Assembly: GCF_000015165.1 (NCBI RefSeq) | Contig: NC_009485.1 | Location: 4,359,501-4,423,500, forward strand | DNA from: Bradyrhizobium sp. BTAi1 | GTDB taxonomy: Bacteria > Pseudomonadota > Alphaproteobacteria > Rhizobiales > Xanthobacteraceae | Reading direction: 5' to 3' | DNA length: 64,000 bases | In this document: piece by piece, positions 27,440-34,350 of the stretch | How positions within the stretch are numbered: position 1 is the first letter of the stretch | Layout: each line of letters begins with the position of its first letter | Made by a program: the position numbers and the translations under genes | The notes under the pieces: generated by a model | Told to the model about the DNA's origin: nothing | The model's input: only the letters and a program-made list of their open reading frames with translations | Database searches by the model: none

Positions 27440-28561
27440 TCAGGAGGTCGTGCCGAGCCGCGGCGCGGCCTCGGGCAGCTCGCCGCGCCCATTGCCGACA
27501 GCCGGCGACGCGCGCCGGCCGGCGACCAGGCCGCGCCAGGCGCGCGCAGCCTGCGCCAGGCTCGCCCCGGGCATGCGCAACGGCCTGTCCACGAGGTGGT
27601 AGGCCAGCGCCGCCGCGGCCAGCGAGATGGCGACCTGGGTGATGCCGTAGTTCAGGTTCGGATGCGCCTTGAACAGCGAGCTGCTGACCACGAACAGCAC
27701 GGGGTAATGCAGGATGTACAGCGGGAAGCTGATCTCGCCGAGATAGTCGAACACAGCGGCGACGCGGCCGCCGACATCCCCGATGCGGTAGAAGACCAGC
27801 ATCAAGGTGCCGATCCAGGCGACGCCATTCACGGCCGCTGAGCTGACATTGGTCACGTCGAAGAACCTGGCCTGGGTCGCGACCGAGGCCAGGCCGGCGA
27901 TGCCGAGCGAGACGAGATAGCGGCGGTTGCCGGCGTTCGTATAGGCGACCCAGCCCGCCAGCCAGGCCCAGAGCATCACGATGCCCGTCAGCCAATAGGA
28001 GTTGCGGCCCGCGACATATTCGTCGCGGATCAGCGGCCATGCCACGAACAGCAGGCCGGACACGATCATGATGCCCGGAATGTAACGCCGTCCCTCGATC
28101 TTCCGGAACAGCGGCGCGAGCAGATAGTACACCGCCTCGATCGAGAGCGACCATGCGGGGTAAAGAAACCCGATCATGATCGGAAAGAACGCCTCGAGCA
28201 GGAAGATGCAGCCGATGAACTGCCACACGCTCGGCGGCACCGCCGGCGTGCCATACCCGCCGGACAGGCCGAGCACGGACCAGCCGAACCATCCGATCAG
28301 GACCGCCAGCGCATTCAACGGGAAGATGCGCAGCAGGCGCCGGCGGAAGTAGCCGGCGGGCCGTGTCGCGATCGAATGATGAATGCTGAAGCCGGAGATC
28401 ACGAAGAAGCACATCACGGCCATCAGGCCGCTCCGCGTGAGGACGGGAATGGCGCGGTCGGCCGGCCCGAAATTATAGGTGTGATCGAACAGCACCCACA
28501 TCGCCAGCAGGAACCGGAGGGCCCCGAGCACAGGCCAGAATCCGCGAGGGGGCACATTCAT
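27440..28561 (-). CDS. Acyltransferase 3 family membrane protein
   Basis: The 373-residue protein has about ten transmembrane helices and the acyltransferase-3 signature FFVISGFSIHHS near residue 53, as in OafA/NodX-type O-acyltransferases that move acetyl or succinyl groups to exported sugars. GAGGA precedes the ATG by 6 bases. It ends 44 bases from the ndvB-like gene and converges on it, so it could modify glucan or another surface glycan; that link is inference from position. Confidence 0.88.
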   Translation of the reverse strand: MNVPPRGFWPVLGALRFLLAMWVLFDHTYNFGPADRAIPVLTRSGLMAVMCFFVISGFSIHHSIATRPAGYFRRRLLRIFPLNALAVLIGWFGWSVLGLSGGYGTPAVPPSVWQFIGCIFLLEAFFPIMIGFLYPAWSLSIEAVYYLLAPLFRKIEGRRYIPGIMIVSGLLFVAWPLIRDEYVAGRNSYWLTGIVMLWAWLAGWVAYTNAGNRRYLVSLGIAGLASVATQARFFDVTNVSSAAVNGVAWIGTLMLVFYRIGDVGGRVAAVFDYLGEISFPLYILHYPVLFVVSSSLFKAHPNLNYGITQVAISLAAAALAYHLVDRPLRMPGASLAQAARAWRGLVAGRRASPAVGNGRGELPEAAPRLGTTS

Positions 28562-29071
28562 GTCGTTTCCTCTGCCGACAGCCGGGCGGCAATGGGCGCC
28601 GGTTCACCGGACTCGGAAACACACAGTAACCTTCAGAAACACATCTACCGGCGGTAGCATGATGGGTCATCACACCGTTTCGGAGGGCCCGCCCCTGTTT
28701 TGACCCCGCTGTGGCGCGCAGGCCACAGCGTGAGGCCTCGGTGTGGTGGCGGCTCGCCGCCGACGGCCGCGCCGCGTCCCGCTGGAGGCGGCCGCCGTCA
28801 GAGCGTGCGGGCATGCGAAGACGGCCGGCTAACCGCCTTCAAAGCCGAGCAAATCCGGCCGTCCGCCTGTGGGTTGGCACGCGCGCCTATTGACCGAAAC
28901 CGGCGCGCCCCCTACACAGCCGGAGCGACAGCAACGCGGCCCATGGCCGGGGTTTCGACGCCCCGATTTTGCGCCGCAGTGAACCACGGCGACGTCCTCC
29001 GCGTTCTCATGGTATCCTGCCGACGATCCGGACAGTGACGGCCCACGCCGCCACACCGCTTCCTTGGAAGC
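28562..29071. other. Intergenic region before tRNA-Lys, no gene seen
   Basis: This 510-base stretch has only short GC-driven frames and no convincing start context. It must hold the promoters of the acyltransferase gene (leftward) and of tRNA-Lys (rightward). A GC-rich inverted segment, CTGTGGCGCGCAGGCCACAG, sits at about 28709-28728. Confidence 0.5.
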
Positions 29072-29147
29072 GAGCGCGTAGCTCAGCCGGTAGAGCACGT
29101 GACTTTTAATCACGGGGTCCTGGGTTCGAGCCCCAGCGCGCTCACCA
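29072..29147 (+). tRNA. tRNA-Lys (anticodon TTT)
   Basis: A full cloverleaf can be drawn. The acceptor stem GAGCGCG/CGCGCTC is followed by an encoded ACCA end, the D arm is GCTC..GAGC, the anticodon arm CGTGA-CTTTTAA-TCACG carries TTT at 29105-29107, and the T arm CTGGG-TTCGAGC-CCCAG is intact. It is the likely anchor of the accessory region downstream. Confidence 0.97.
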
Positions 29148-29235
29148 AACAAATCAAGCACTTAGCAAGGTCCGGGGTCTGAAACTCTTGGAGGCTTTCA
29201 GGCTCCGGGGCAACACGGGGACAACGTTTCGGCGC

Positions 29236-29466
29236 TTAGAGCACCTTCAGCCCGTAAAGCAGATGCCAAACCCAATGCATGCGCGTCTCTGTTCGATCAA
29301 GGCAGGTGTCGCGGTCAATCCGCTGTTGGGGGGCCTTGGCATCGAACTGCGTGCAGAAGCCCACGGAGTTGGCGTAGCGGTAGTTCTCCAGCCGCACTAC
29401 AGCCGCGCCCATCCACACGACCGCAGCCGTTAGGGTCGCTATGATCACGACCGGCAAGACCTTCAT
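29236..29466 (-). CDS. Small membrane-anchored hypothetical protein
   Basis: The 76-residue protein has an N-terminal hydrophobic segment (MKVLPVVIIATLTAAVVWMGA), then a short soluble region with two cysteines (GFCTQFDAK and RDTCLDR), and ends with WHLLYGLKVL. GGGGGAG lies immediately before the ATG. The two cysteines, if exported, could form a disulfide. It is the first gene after tRNA-Lys, on the opposite strand. Family not recognised. Confidence 0.55.
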   Translation of the reverse strand: MKVLPVVIIATLTAAVVWMGAAVVRLENYRYANSVGFCTQFDAKAPQQRIDRDTCLDRTETRMHWVWHLLYGLKVL

Positions 29467-29554
29467 GACTCCCCCGTATGCAGCGCAATCCGAACTCGAA
29501 GCACTCGCGCGCGTGTTCTGACAGCCGGAGGCCTAAGCTGCAAGGCGATCCAGC

Positions 29555-29755
29555 TTACAGCCCAAGCTCTACGTCCATTGCCCGCCACGCTTTCTTGCAC
29601 GCGACTTCCTCCACATACGCGCGGCGATAGTACGCGCGGCCTCCATCCCTGGCAGGCTTGGCGATCTCGCCGGCCTCAATCTTCCGGTAGAGCATGGCGC
29701 GGGAGACGTCCAGATATTCGCAGACTGCCTTGACGTTCATGAATGGTGACTGCAT
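29555..29755 (-). CDS. Excisionase-like helix-turn-helix protein
   Basis: The 66-residue protein matches the small HTH_17/excisionase pattern: NVKAVCEYLDVSRAMLYRKIEAGEI is a MerR-type winged HTH, followed by a YRRAYVEE wing segment. AAAGGA lies 9 bases before the ATG at 29755, so the in-frame ATG at 29818 is less likely. Proteins of this type direct integrase toward excision or repress island genes. No integrase gene is nearby, which fits a relic island. Confidence 0.75.
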   Translation of the reverse strand: MQSPFMNVKAVCEYLDVSRAMLYRKIEAGEIAKPARDGGRAYYRRAYVEEVACKKAWRAMDVELGL

Positions 29756-29863
29756 CGGGCGGGGTCCTTTCAGCTCTGCATGACTAGGTCGCGGTGCTTC
29801 GCGAGCACTTTGGGACATGGCCCATCGTCACGTCCCCTGCGCTCTTTACGCACCGTGCGTCTC

Positions 29864-29880
29864 TGTCTCATCCTGTCTCA
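29864..29880. promoter_or_regulatory. 10-bp-spaced direct repeat upstream of the HTH gene
   Basis: TGTCTCA occurs at 29864-29870 and 29874-29880, exactly one helical turn apart, about 110 bases upstream of the HTH start. This phasing is usual for tandem binding sites of small HTH proteins. Binding is not shown. Confidence 0.3.
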
Positions 29881-30006
29881 AGTCTATAGGCCACAGGCTT
29901 TCACGGCTGCAAGGAATAGTCGGACCTGCTCCGCGAACGCTCTCACGCCCTTTGCGAATTCATATTCTCTTCGGTAGAGTACTTACGATTCTGCAAGGAA
30001 ATGAAG

Positions 30007-30438
30007 ATGCAACACAACTCCAGCTTTGCTGTCGCTATGGCCATCCTACTATCAGCCGGCACATATGCCGCCTATGGCCAGACGGCCTCCGAAAGGTACA
30101 CGGTTCAAGAGCGTTGCGGGAAGCGGGCCGAAGAGGTGTTCAAGAGGGATTACTCGCCCAACACACAGAATACCGCCGAAGGCCAATGGACCTTCAGCTA
30201 CGAGAACCACTACAATGAGAGATTGAATAAGTGCTTCGTGCTCTACACGGGAACGCTGACAAGCCCCGGCATCTTCAGGACGCAATTAACACTGACTGAC
30301 ATCAACGAAAACCGGGAGTATGGGCAATACATAGCCGCCACCAAAGCCCGCCCGTTAGTTCACTGCATCGTCGGCGAGGCCCGCTGCTCGTCTGAAGTGG
30401 AATGGCGTCGGCTTGCGAAGCCTTTCATGGAAGAATAG
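30007..30438 (+). CDS. Exported hypothetical protein
   Basis: The protein (143 residues from the ATG at 30007) has a signal peptide ending near AAYG and a mature domain with four cysteines (ERCGKR, NKCFVLY, HCIVGEARCSSE), compatible with two disulfides in the periplasm. AAGGA precedes this ATG by 7 bases, which favours it over the ATG at 30001. Codon use is less GC-rich than in neighbouring core genes, in keeping with recent acquisition. No family recognised. Confidence 0.6.
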   Translation: MQHNSSFAVAMAILLSAGTYAAYGQTASERYTVQERCGKRAEEVFKRDYSPNTQNTAEGQWTFSYENHYNERLNKCFVLYTGTLTSPGIFRTQLTLTDINENREYGQYIAATKARPLVHCIVGEARCSSEVEWRRLAKPFMEE

Positions 30439-30489
30439 GCTGGACGGCTAAGCGCCGCAGCCCTCTACTCTGCCAGACTGAGTGAACTA

Positions 30490-31272
30490 CTAGAAGATCG
30501 CAGCGAGGATTTTCCGCACCACCTCGATAGCCCCCCAAGCGGCGCCCGCTATGACAGCGAAGTCTTTGCAGGTGTCGGCAATGTTCTTGACGATAGGCCG
30601 GGCCCGGTGGGTAAGGTCCGAGAGCCGCACATAACCTGCTTTGATCTGTCCAACTAACCCTTCGAGCTCGGCCGCAATGGCGCGCTTCTCATTGACAGGT
30701 ATTGGCAGCTCGTTGGCGTTCTGGTCTTTGACAAGCTCGTTCCTGATAGTTTCAAGCTCTTTCGCTAAGGAGGAAAAAAGCTCCTGATTGTCGGCCGTAC
30801 TAACGCATCTGTCAGCCGCCGGAACCTGCCGCAAATCAAGCAAGGGGACCAACGCGGCTAGCGTTGCCTCTGGCATCTCGTAATTTGCGACAACTCTATC
30901 GAGCATCCGCGGCGCGGCGTTTATCAGCACCGCAACGCCTAGCTTTGTTAATTCTACACGCGCGCTAGCCGGAATTAAATTGGACTCCATGTCGACCAAA
31001 CCTCTGTCGTGCAGGGATCGCAGCTCTTCCCAGTCGACTTTATCCTGCAAGATTTTCTCAAGCACATCTTTGTAGTCAGACACCTTAGTTCTGGCCCAGT
31101 CCGAGGCGTCCAGCGCGATCATCAATTGCGCGTAAAGCCTTTCGTCAACGTCGTTCGCAATATCGAAAAACACCGGACAGCCCCGAGCCGTTTGTACGTG
31201 GCCGCAACTTACCACCTCGCCAGCATCCTGCCTAACGATTCGAGTTCTCGCGGCAAGCCTGTCCCACTTCAC
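30490..31272 (-). CDS. Orphan protein with possible winged-helix segment and C-terminal hydrophobic helix
   Basis: The 260-residue protein starts with GTG. Residues about 65-110 (LEKILQDKVDWEELRSLHDRGLVD, then a beta-like wing and ELTKLGVAVL) read like a winged-helix domain of the kind seen in DUF2806/Abi-alpha-type proteins. A central acidic coiled stretch (KELETIRNELVKDQ) follows, and the C-terminus is a hydrophobic helix (AVIAGAAWGAIEVVRKILAAIF). Such a layout is seen in some phage-defence effectors, but no homologue is actually recognised. Its start is 32 bases from a divergent Cys-rich gene. Confidence 0.55.
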   Translation of the reverse strand: MKWDRLAARTRIVRQDAGEVVSCGHVQTARGCPVFFDIANDVDERLYAQLMIALDASDWARTKVSDYKDVLEKILQDKVDWEELRSLHDRGLVDMESNLIPASARVELTKLGVAVLINAAPRMLDRVVANYEMPEATLAALVPLLDLRQVPAADRCVSTADNQELFSSLAKELETIRNELVKDQNANELPIPVNEKRAIAAELEGLVGQIKAGYVRLSDLTHRARPIVKNIADTCKDFAVIAGAAWGAIEVVRKILAAIF

Positions 31273-31304
31273 GGCTGCCCGTTGACACAGGTGCCGGCAA
31301 CGGC

Positions 31305-31571
31305 TTGGCTGCAGGCTCCATAGCTCGCATCCGATACCCGATAGGAACTCCGCGCGAGTGGATCGCCAGCGGGCACCGCACCTGCTCTGTCCAGTGTATG
31401 GCGCCGCGCTGCGACCACGTCGTGAATGTGGTGCTGTCGCGGCTGCCGCCTGATTGGCCGTGGCCTCGCGTCTACGGCGCGATACGCTGCGAGGCGTGCG
31501 GCAGGCGTGGCGTGGTCAACATCACGCCGAACTGGCACGACGCAGAGCCGGACAGCCTACGGCCCCGTTAG
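31305..31571 (+). CDS. Small zinc-ribbon-like protein
   Basis: The protein (88 residues from a TTG) contains two cysteine clusters, CSVQC..C and CEACGRRG, spaced like a treble-clef or zinc-ribbon fold, and ends in NITPNWHDAEPD. A start at the internal ATG (31398) would lose the first two cysteines, so the longer form is preferred. Short proteins with this layout occur as hypotheticals in rhizobial genomes. Its stop overlaps the end of the convergent membrane protein gene by four bases. Confidence 0.55.
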   Translation: MAAGSIARIRYPIGTPREWIASGHRTCSVQCMAPRCDHVVNVVLSRLPPDWPWPRVYGAIRCEACGRRGVVNITPNWHDAEPDSLRPR

Positions 31572-32197
31572 GCCGCGGCCTTCCGAACCGGCCATCCCAG
31601 ATTAAACCGCCGCATCGGCTTCTTCGGCCAAGTACGATCAACCTGATCGCGGTTCATATGAATGTCTGATACCCTGAACTCTCTTGGCTGCCCGGACGCA
31701 ACCCCGAGCGCGCAACGTCTGTCGCGCATGAAGGCCAGATAGTCGATATGGCGGAACGCCCAGGACCCACGATCAACGGTGTCTAGCGGGTAAAAGCGCA
31801 GGTCCATCGAATTGCAATCGCGTCGGCCCCAAGTGTCAATTGCGCCAAGCAACGCCTTCTCTCGAATATCCAACAGCGCGTCACTGACCTTCTGTGGGTT
31901 GTCGTAATCAAACAGGCGGTCGGCGGACACGCCAACTATCTGGCAGACGACCTCCTCAAGCGCCATGTCCGGCAATACTTTACGCTTGCTGTCCCGCTCG
32001 CGCTCGGCCTCGTAGAAGCCAATGCAGGCAGTCACGAACATCAAGAACACCGCCAGCCCCCACCACACTTGCGACGGGATACCGAGCGGCGACCCGAGCA
32101 AGCCCGACGACACCGCGAGGGCGCTCATTGCGACACCTAGAAGCGACCGCCAATTCAGTACGGCGCGCTTGACGCTGATTATTACATGCTTCGTCAT
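31568..32197 (-). CDS. Two-span membrane protein with soluble C-terminal domain
   Basis: The 209-residue protein has two transmembrane helices (about 18-36 and 43-62), then a basic linker (ERERDSKRK) and a soluble domain of about 140 residues rich in Asp/Arg. Two N-terminal spans followed by a cytoplasmic domain resemble the general layout of SLATT-like pore proteins of defence systems, but no motif confirms that. No homologue recognised. It begins 86 bases from the next leftward gene in the island. Confidence 0.6.
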   Translation of the reverse strand: MTKHVIISVKRAVLNWRSLLGVAMSALAVSSGLLGSPLGIPSQVWWGLAVFLMFVTACIGFYEAERERDSKRKVLPDMALEEVVCQIVGVSADRLFDYDNPQKVSDALLDIREKALLGAIDTWGRRDCNSMDLRFYPLDTVDRGSWAFRHIDYLAFMRDRRCALGVASGQPREFRVSDIHMNRDQVDRTWPKKPMRRFNLGWPVRKAAA

Positions 32198-32283
32198 ACG
32201 GTCCCCGTTGACCTGTTAGCGACGCACGTACTACTAGCATGATGGCACCGACTCCCTGCAGTCCTGCCGAGGCTTTTCCCTTG

Positions 32284-32496
32284 TTATTTCCTGATCACGA
32301 CTTCGCGAGCGATCTGCTGCGGCTGATCGCGCAGCCACTCAAACACTTCGGCGAGCGTCATCGTCCGCTCGAAGGGCGCTTCTGCGGGGTGGTCGCTGCT
32401 GAACTGTAAGACAAACGACTGTTCGCCTGTCCGGCTAACAGCCTCCACGCACGTAAAGCCGTCCAGCTCGAAGGTGCGAGTTGCAATCCGCGTCAT
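32284..32496 (-). CDS. Small hypothetical protein
   Basis: The 70-residue protein reads as a compact alpha/beta domain: TRIATRTFELDGFTCVEAVSR, then QSFVLQFSSDHP and a helix TLAEVFEWLRDQPQ. Such small acidic proteins are common in phage-derived islands. No signal peptide, metal motif or named family can be seen. It lies on the same strand as the other small genes of this stretch. Confidence 0.5.
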   Translation of the reverse strand: MTRIATRTFELDGFTCVEAVSRTGEQSFVLQFSSDHPAEAPFERTMTLAEVFEWLRDQPQQIAREVVIRK

Positions 32497-32656
32497 GTCT
32501 GTTGTCCCTGGTGATCTGCGAGTCCCGCATGATTGCGGTCAATAATGCTGTCGTGTATAGCCGTCACCACGTCAGCTTACAGACCTCACAGGCTGACAGC
32601 CCCGAACGACGAAAAGCCCCCGCAGCGCTGTCACATGCTGCGGGGCTGATGGTCTG

Positions 32657-32983
32657 TCAGTGCTTCGAGAACAGCGCCTCTGCAGCTTCCCTGGCCTGCT
32701 CTGCGGCCGTAGTTCGTTGCGGCTTGAATCGCTGCCACGCTGCGTCACCTGCACGTCCGCCCATCGCAGTGCGGACAGCGCTACGGCCTGCGGCCTGCAC
32801 GACCACGCCCGTCAATTCGTCAGCGATGTAGCGGCGCGCAACAGACGCGGCGGCTAGCTCGCCGAGCAGATGCGTGGGCGTGGCTTCAACGATTTCGAGC
32901 GCTTCGGCCCGCGTCGTAGCCTTCGCCAGCGCCGCGATGAGCGGCACCAGCGCGTTGCGCGTATCGGCGAGCAGACGCCTCAA
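32657..32983 (-). CDS. Small Ala-rich helical protein, possibly the 3' half of a frameshifted gene
   Basis: The frame opens with TTG right after a stop (TGA GAG GCC TTG) and encodes 108 residues that look helical (RRLLADTRNALVPLIAAL, ALEIVEATPTHLLGEL), ending LFSKH. It overlaps the end of the upstream gene (32886-33224) by 98 bases. The upstream gene's codon pattern deteriorates exactly where this frame begins, so the two are probably one gene split by a frameshift, or a coupled overlapping pair. Product unknown. Confidence 0.45.
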   Translation of the reverse strand: MRRLLADTRNALVPLIAALAKATTRAEALEIVEATPTHLLGELAAASVARRYIADELTGVVVQAAGRSAVRTAMGGRAGDAAWQRFKPQRTTAAEQAREAAEALFSKH

Positions 32984-33224
32984 GGCCTCTCAGCCTGATC
33001 GCCGCGGCCGTCTCTGCTACACGCGCGCTCATGCCCGTGACGCTCTCCCAATTCCTCGCGTTCACGCGCGCATCGGCAATCGCCTTGCGGTAGGCAAGCT
33101 CGGCCTCGTCTTCGATGCGCTGGCGCTCTGCGATGGCTCCCTCGTATGCTCGTGCAACGTCGCTCGCCAATCCGAGTGCGTCGGCGCTGTCGGCTGCGAG
33201 AACAACCGCGATTAGTTCGGTCAT
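32886..33224 (-). CDS. Small helical protein, N-terminal part of probable split gene
   Basis: The 112-residue frame begins MTELIAVVLAADSADALG and continues as a charged helix (EGAIAERQRIEDEAELAYRKA) up to about residue 82 (RLRGLE). After that the composition turns to Arg/Gly/Ala noise, while the -/+1 frame (32657-32983) becomes coding-like. A merged product would have about 189 residues. No family recognised. Island location fits a phage or satellite origin. Confidence 0.5.
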   Translation of the reverse strand: MTELIAVVLAADSADALGLASDVARAYEGAIAERQRIEDEAELAYRKAIADARVNARNWESVTGMSARVAETAAAIRLRGLEASARRYAQRAGAAHRGAGEGYDAGRSARNR

Positions 33225-33290
33225 GTGTGATGCTCCTGAGTAGTTACGGCCGCCACGTCGTGAAGCAACGGCCTGGGAATGTAGTGGTGA

Positions 33291-33392
33291 TTAGTCGCGA
33301 CCGATGGTGCCGATGATGTATCCTGCGCGCACCAGACGAACCGCGCTCGCAGCGGTGAGCGCCCAATAAGCAATCGGTGCAATAGCTTCCAT
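33291..33392 (-). CDS. Possible 33-residue membrane peptide
   Basis: An ATG at 33392 is preceded by GGGGGACAAAGAACC, a good ribosome binding context. It encodes a mostly hydrophobic 33-residue peptide (MEAIAPIAYWALTAASAV...) ending TIGRD. It uses the same phase as the end of the 195-residue frame but looks like a separate start following the TGA at 33427 in the shifted frame. Confidence 0.35.
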   Translation of the reverse strand: MEAIAPIAYWALTAASAVRLVRAGYIIGTIGRD

Positions 33393-33878
33393 GGTTCTTT
33401 GTCCCCCTGTTAGTCTGATAGTTTTGTCAGCCTGCGAGCTTCGCGGTGCGGTGCTCCAAGGCCCAATACCGAAGCGCCCGGAAAGCATCGCCGCCCCGAA
33501 GCGCGGCGTCATTGTTGCCGCAGACACTCGCCGATGCGCCGGCCCTGGAAAAAGGTGCCATCTGCGCTGACGTTCGATGATCTCCCACAGCTCGGCGTCT
33601 GCGAGGCGCGGGTCTTTTGACGCCTCGTAATTGAGGGCCAACGCCTCGACGGGATCAAGCTTGAAGATTGCGGCGCCACGCTCGGAGCCGATCAGCGTTA
33701 CGGCCGAAGCGGCTTCGTCAGCACGCTCCACGCGCTTGGCCTCCGTCTCCACATTGATGATGGTGACGGATTGGACTGCAGCGAACAGCTCCGAGGCGTG
33801 ATCGAGCAGCCGGGCCACGTACTCGCGCGCGTCGCTCTCGAATTCGGTGTAGACTGTCAGGCTAGGTTCTGTACTCAT
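33291..33878 (-). CDS. Hypothetical protein, C-terminal part probably out of frame
   Basis: The 195-residue frame begins MSTEPSLTVYTEFESDAREY. Its first 108 residues look coding (VTIINVETEAKRVERADEAASAV, RLADAELWEIIERQRR). Beyond that, the sequence in this frame looks like shadow (PGPAHRRVSAATMTPRF), while the shifted frame at 33427-33561 is coding-like and ends at its own TGA. Either the gene has suffered a frameshift near the T-run at 33548-33553, or two short genes overlap. Its last 33 codons coincide with a possible independent small ORF. Confidence 0.45.
   Translation of the reverse strand: MSTEPSLTVYTEFESDAREYVARLLDHASELFAAVQSVTIINVETEAKRVERADEAASAVTLIGSERGAAIFKLDPVEALALNYEASKDPRLADAELWEIIERQRRWHLFPGPAHRRVSAATMTPRFGAAMLSGRFGIGPWSTAPRSSQADKTIRLTGGQRTMEAIAPIAYWALTAASAVRLVRAGYIIGTIGRD
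33427..33561 (-). CDS. Possible small ORF or frameshifted tail of the preceding gene
   Basis: Forty-four residues from an ATG at 33561, beginning MAPFSRAGASASVCGNNDAA and ending HRTAKLAG. It overlaps the 195-residue frame in a different phase, and its residue composition is more protein-like than that frame here. It may be the true C-terminus of that gene after a one- or two-base shift. Confidence 0.35.
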   Translation of the reverse strand: MAPFSRAGASASVCGNNDAALRGGDAFRALRYWALEHRTAKLAG

Positions 33879-33939
33879 AAATGGATTCCGTTAGCTGACG
33901 AACAGTGATTCACTCCCCTTAGGTGATTTGGGGGTAGAC

Positions 33940-34350
33940 ATGGCGCGGTTTGACCTGAGCGATCGAGAATGGGCTTTGATCAAGCCCTTGCTGCCGAATA
34001 AGCCACGCGGTGTCGGTCGGGTCGACGACCGGCGGGTTCTCAACGGCATCTTCTATGTGCTGCGGACAGGCTCGCCCTGGCGAGATCTTCCGGAACGCTA
34101 TGGCCCTTACACGACGGTCTATAATCGCTTTAACCGCTGGGCCAAGGCAGGTGTTTGGGTCCAAATTTTCGAGGTGTTGGCAGCACGCTCGCCGCAGTCG
34201 ATGGCGCTGATCGACAGTTCTATCGTCCGCGCCCATCAGCACGCCGCTGGGGGTAAAAAGGGGGCGAGGATCACGCCATTGGCCGTTCTCGTGGAGGACT
34301 GAGCACCAAGATCAATGCGGTCGTCGACGAGAACGGACTGCCGGTCCGGT
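33940..34350 (+). pseudogene. Truncated IS5-family transposase with frameshift
   Basis: The first frame (from ATG 33940) encodes the N-terminal half of an IS5/IS427-type transposase: DLSDREWALIKPLLP, GIFYVLRTGSPWRDLP and the DSSIVRAHQHAAGGKKG block holding the first catalytic Asp. At the A-run 34255-34259 the coding passes to the -1 frame (GGEDHAIGRSRGGLSTKINAV), as in IS427-group elements that use programmed frameshifting. After ENGLPVR, at about 34347, resemblance to transposases stops, so the C-terminal catalytic region is lost. It is an inactive remnant marking the island's right side. Confidence 0.85.

Larger units (their letters stand above)
29148..34350. mobile_element. Eroded genomic island downstream of tRNA-Lys
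   Basis: The DNA after tRNA-Lys carries mostly small orphan genes, has visibly lower and uneven GC (for example around 29.9-31.2 kb), and includes an excisionase-like HTH gene and a truncated IS5-type transposase at the far end. No integrase, no second copy of the tRNA 3' end and no structural phage gene were found, so it is best described as a relic. The right boundary is set at the transposase break and is approximate. Confidence 0.5.

Noticed and set aside
24529..27492. 987-residue minus-strand frame opposite ndvB
   Set aside because: Antisense shadow; ndvB motifs are on the plus strand.
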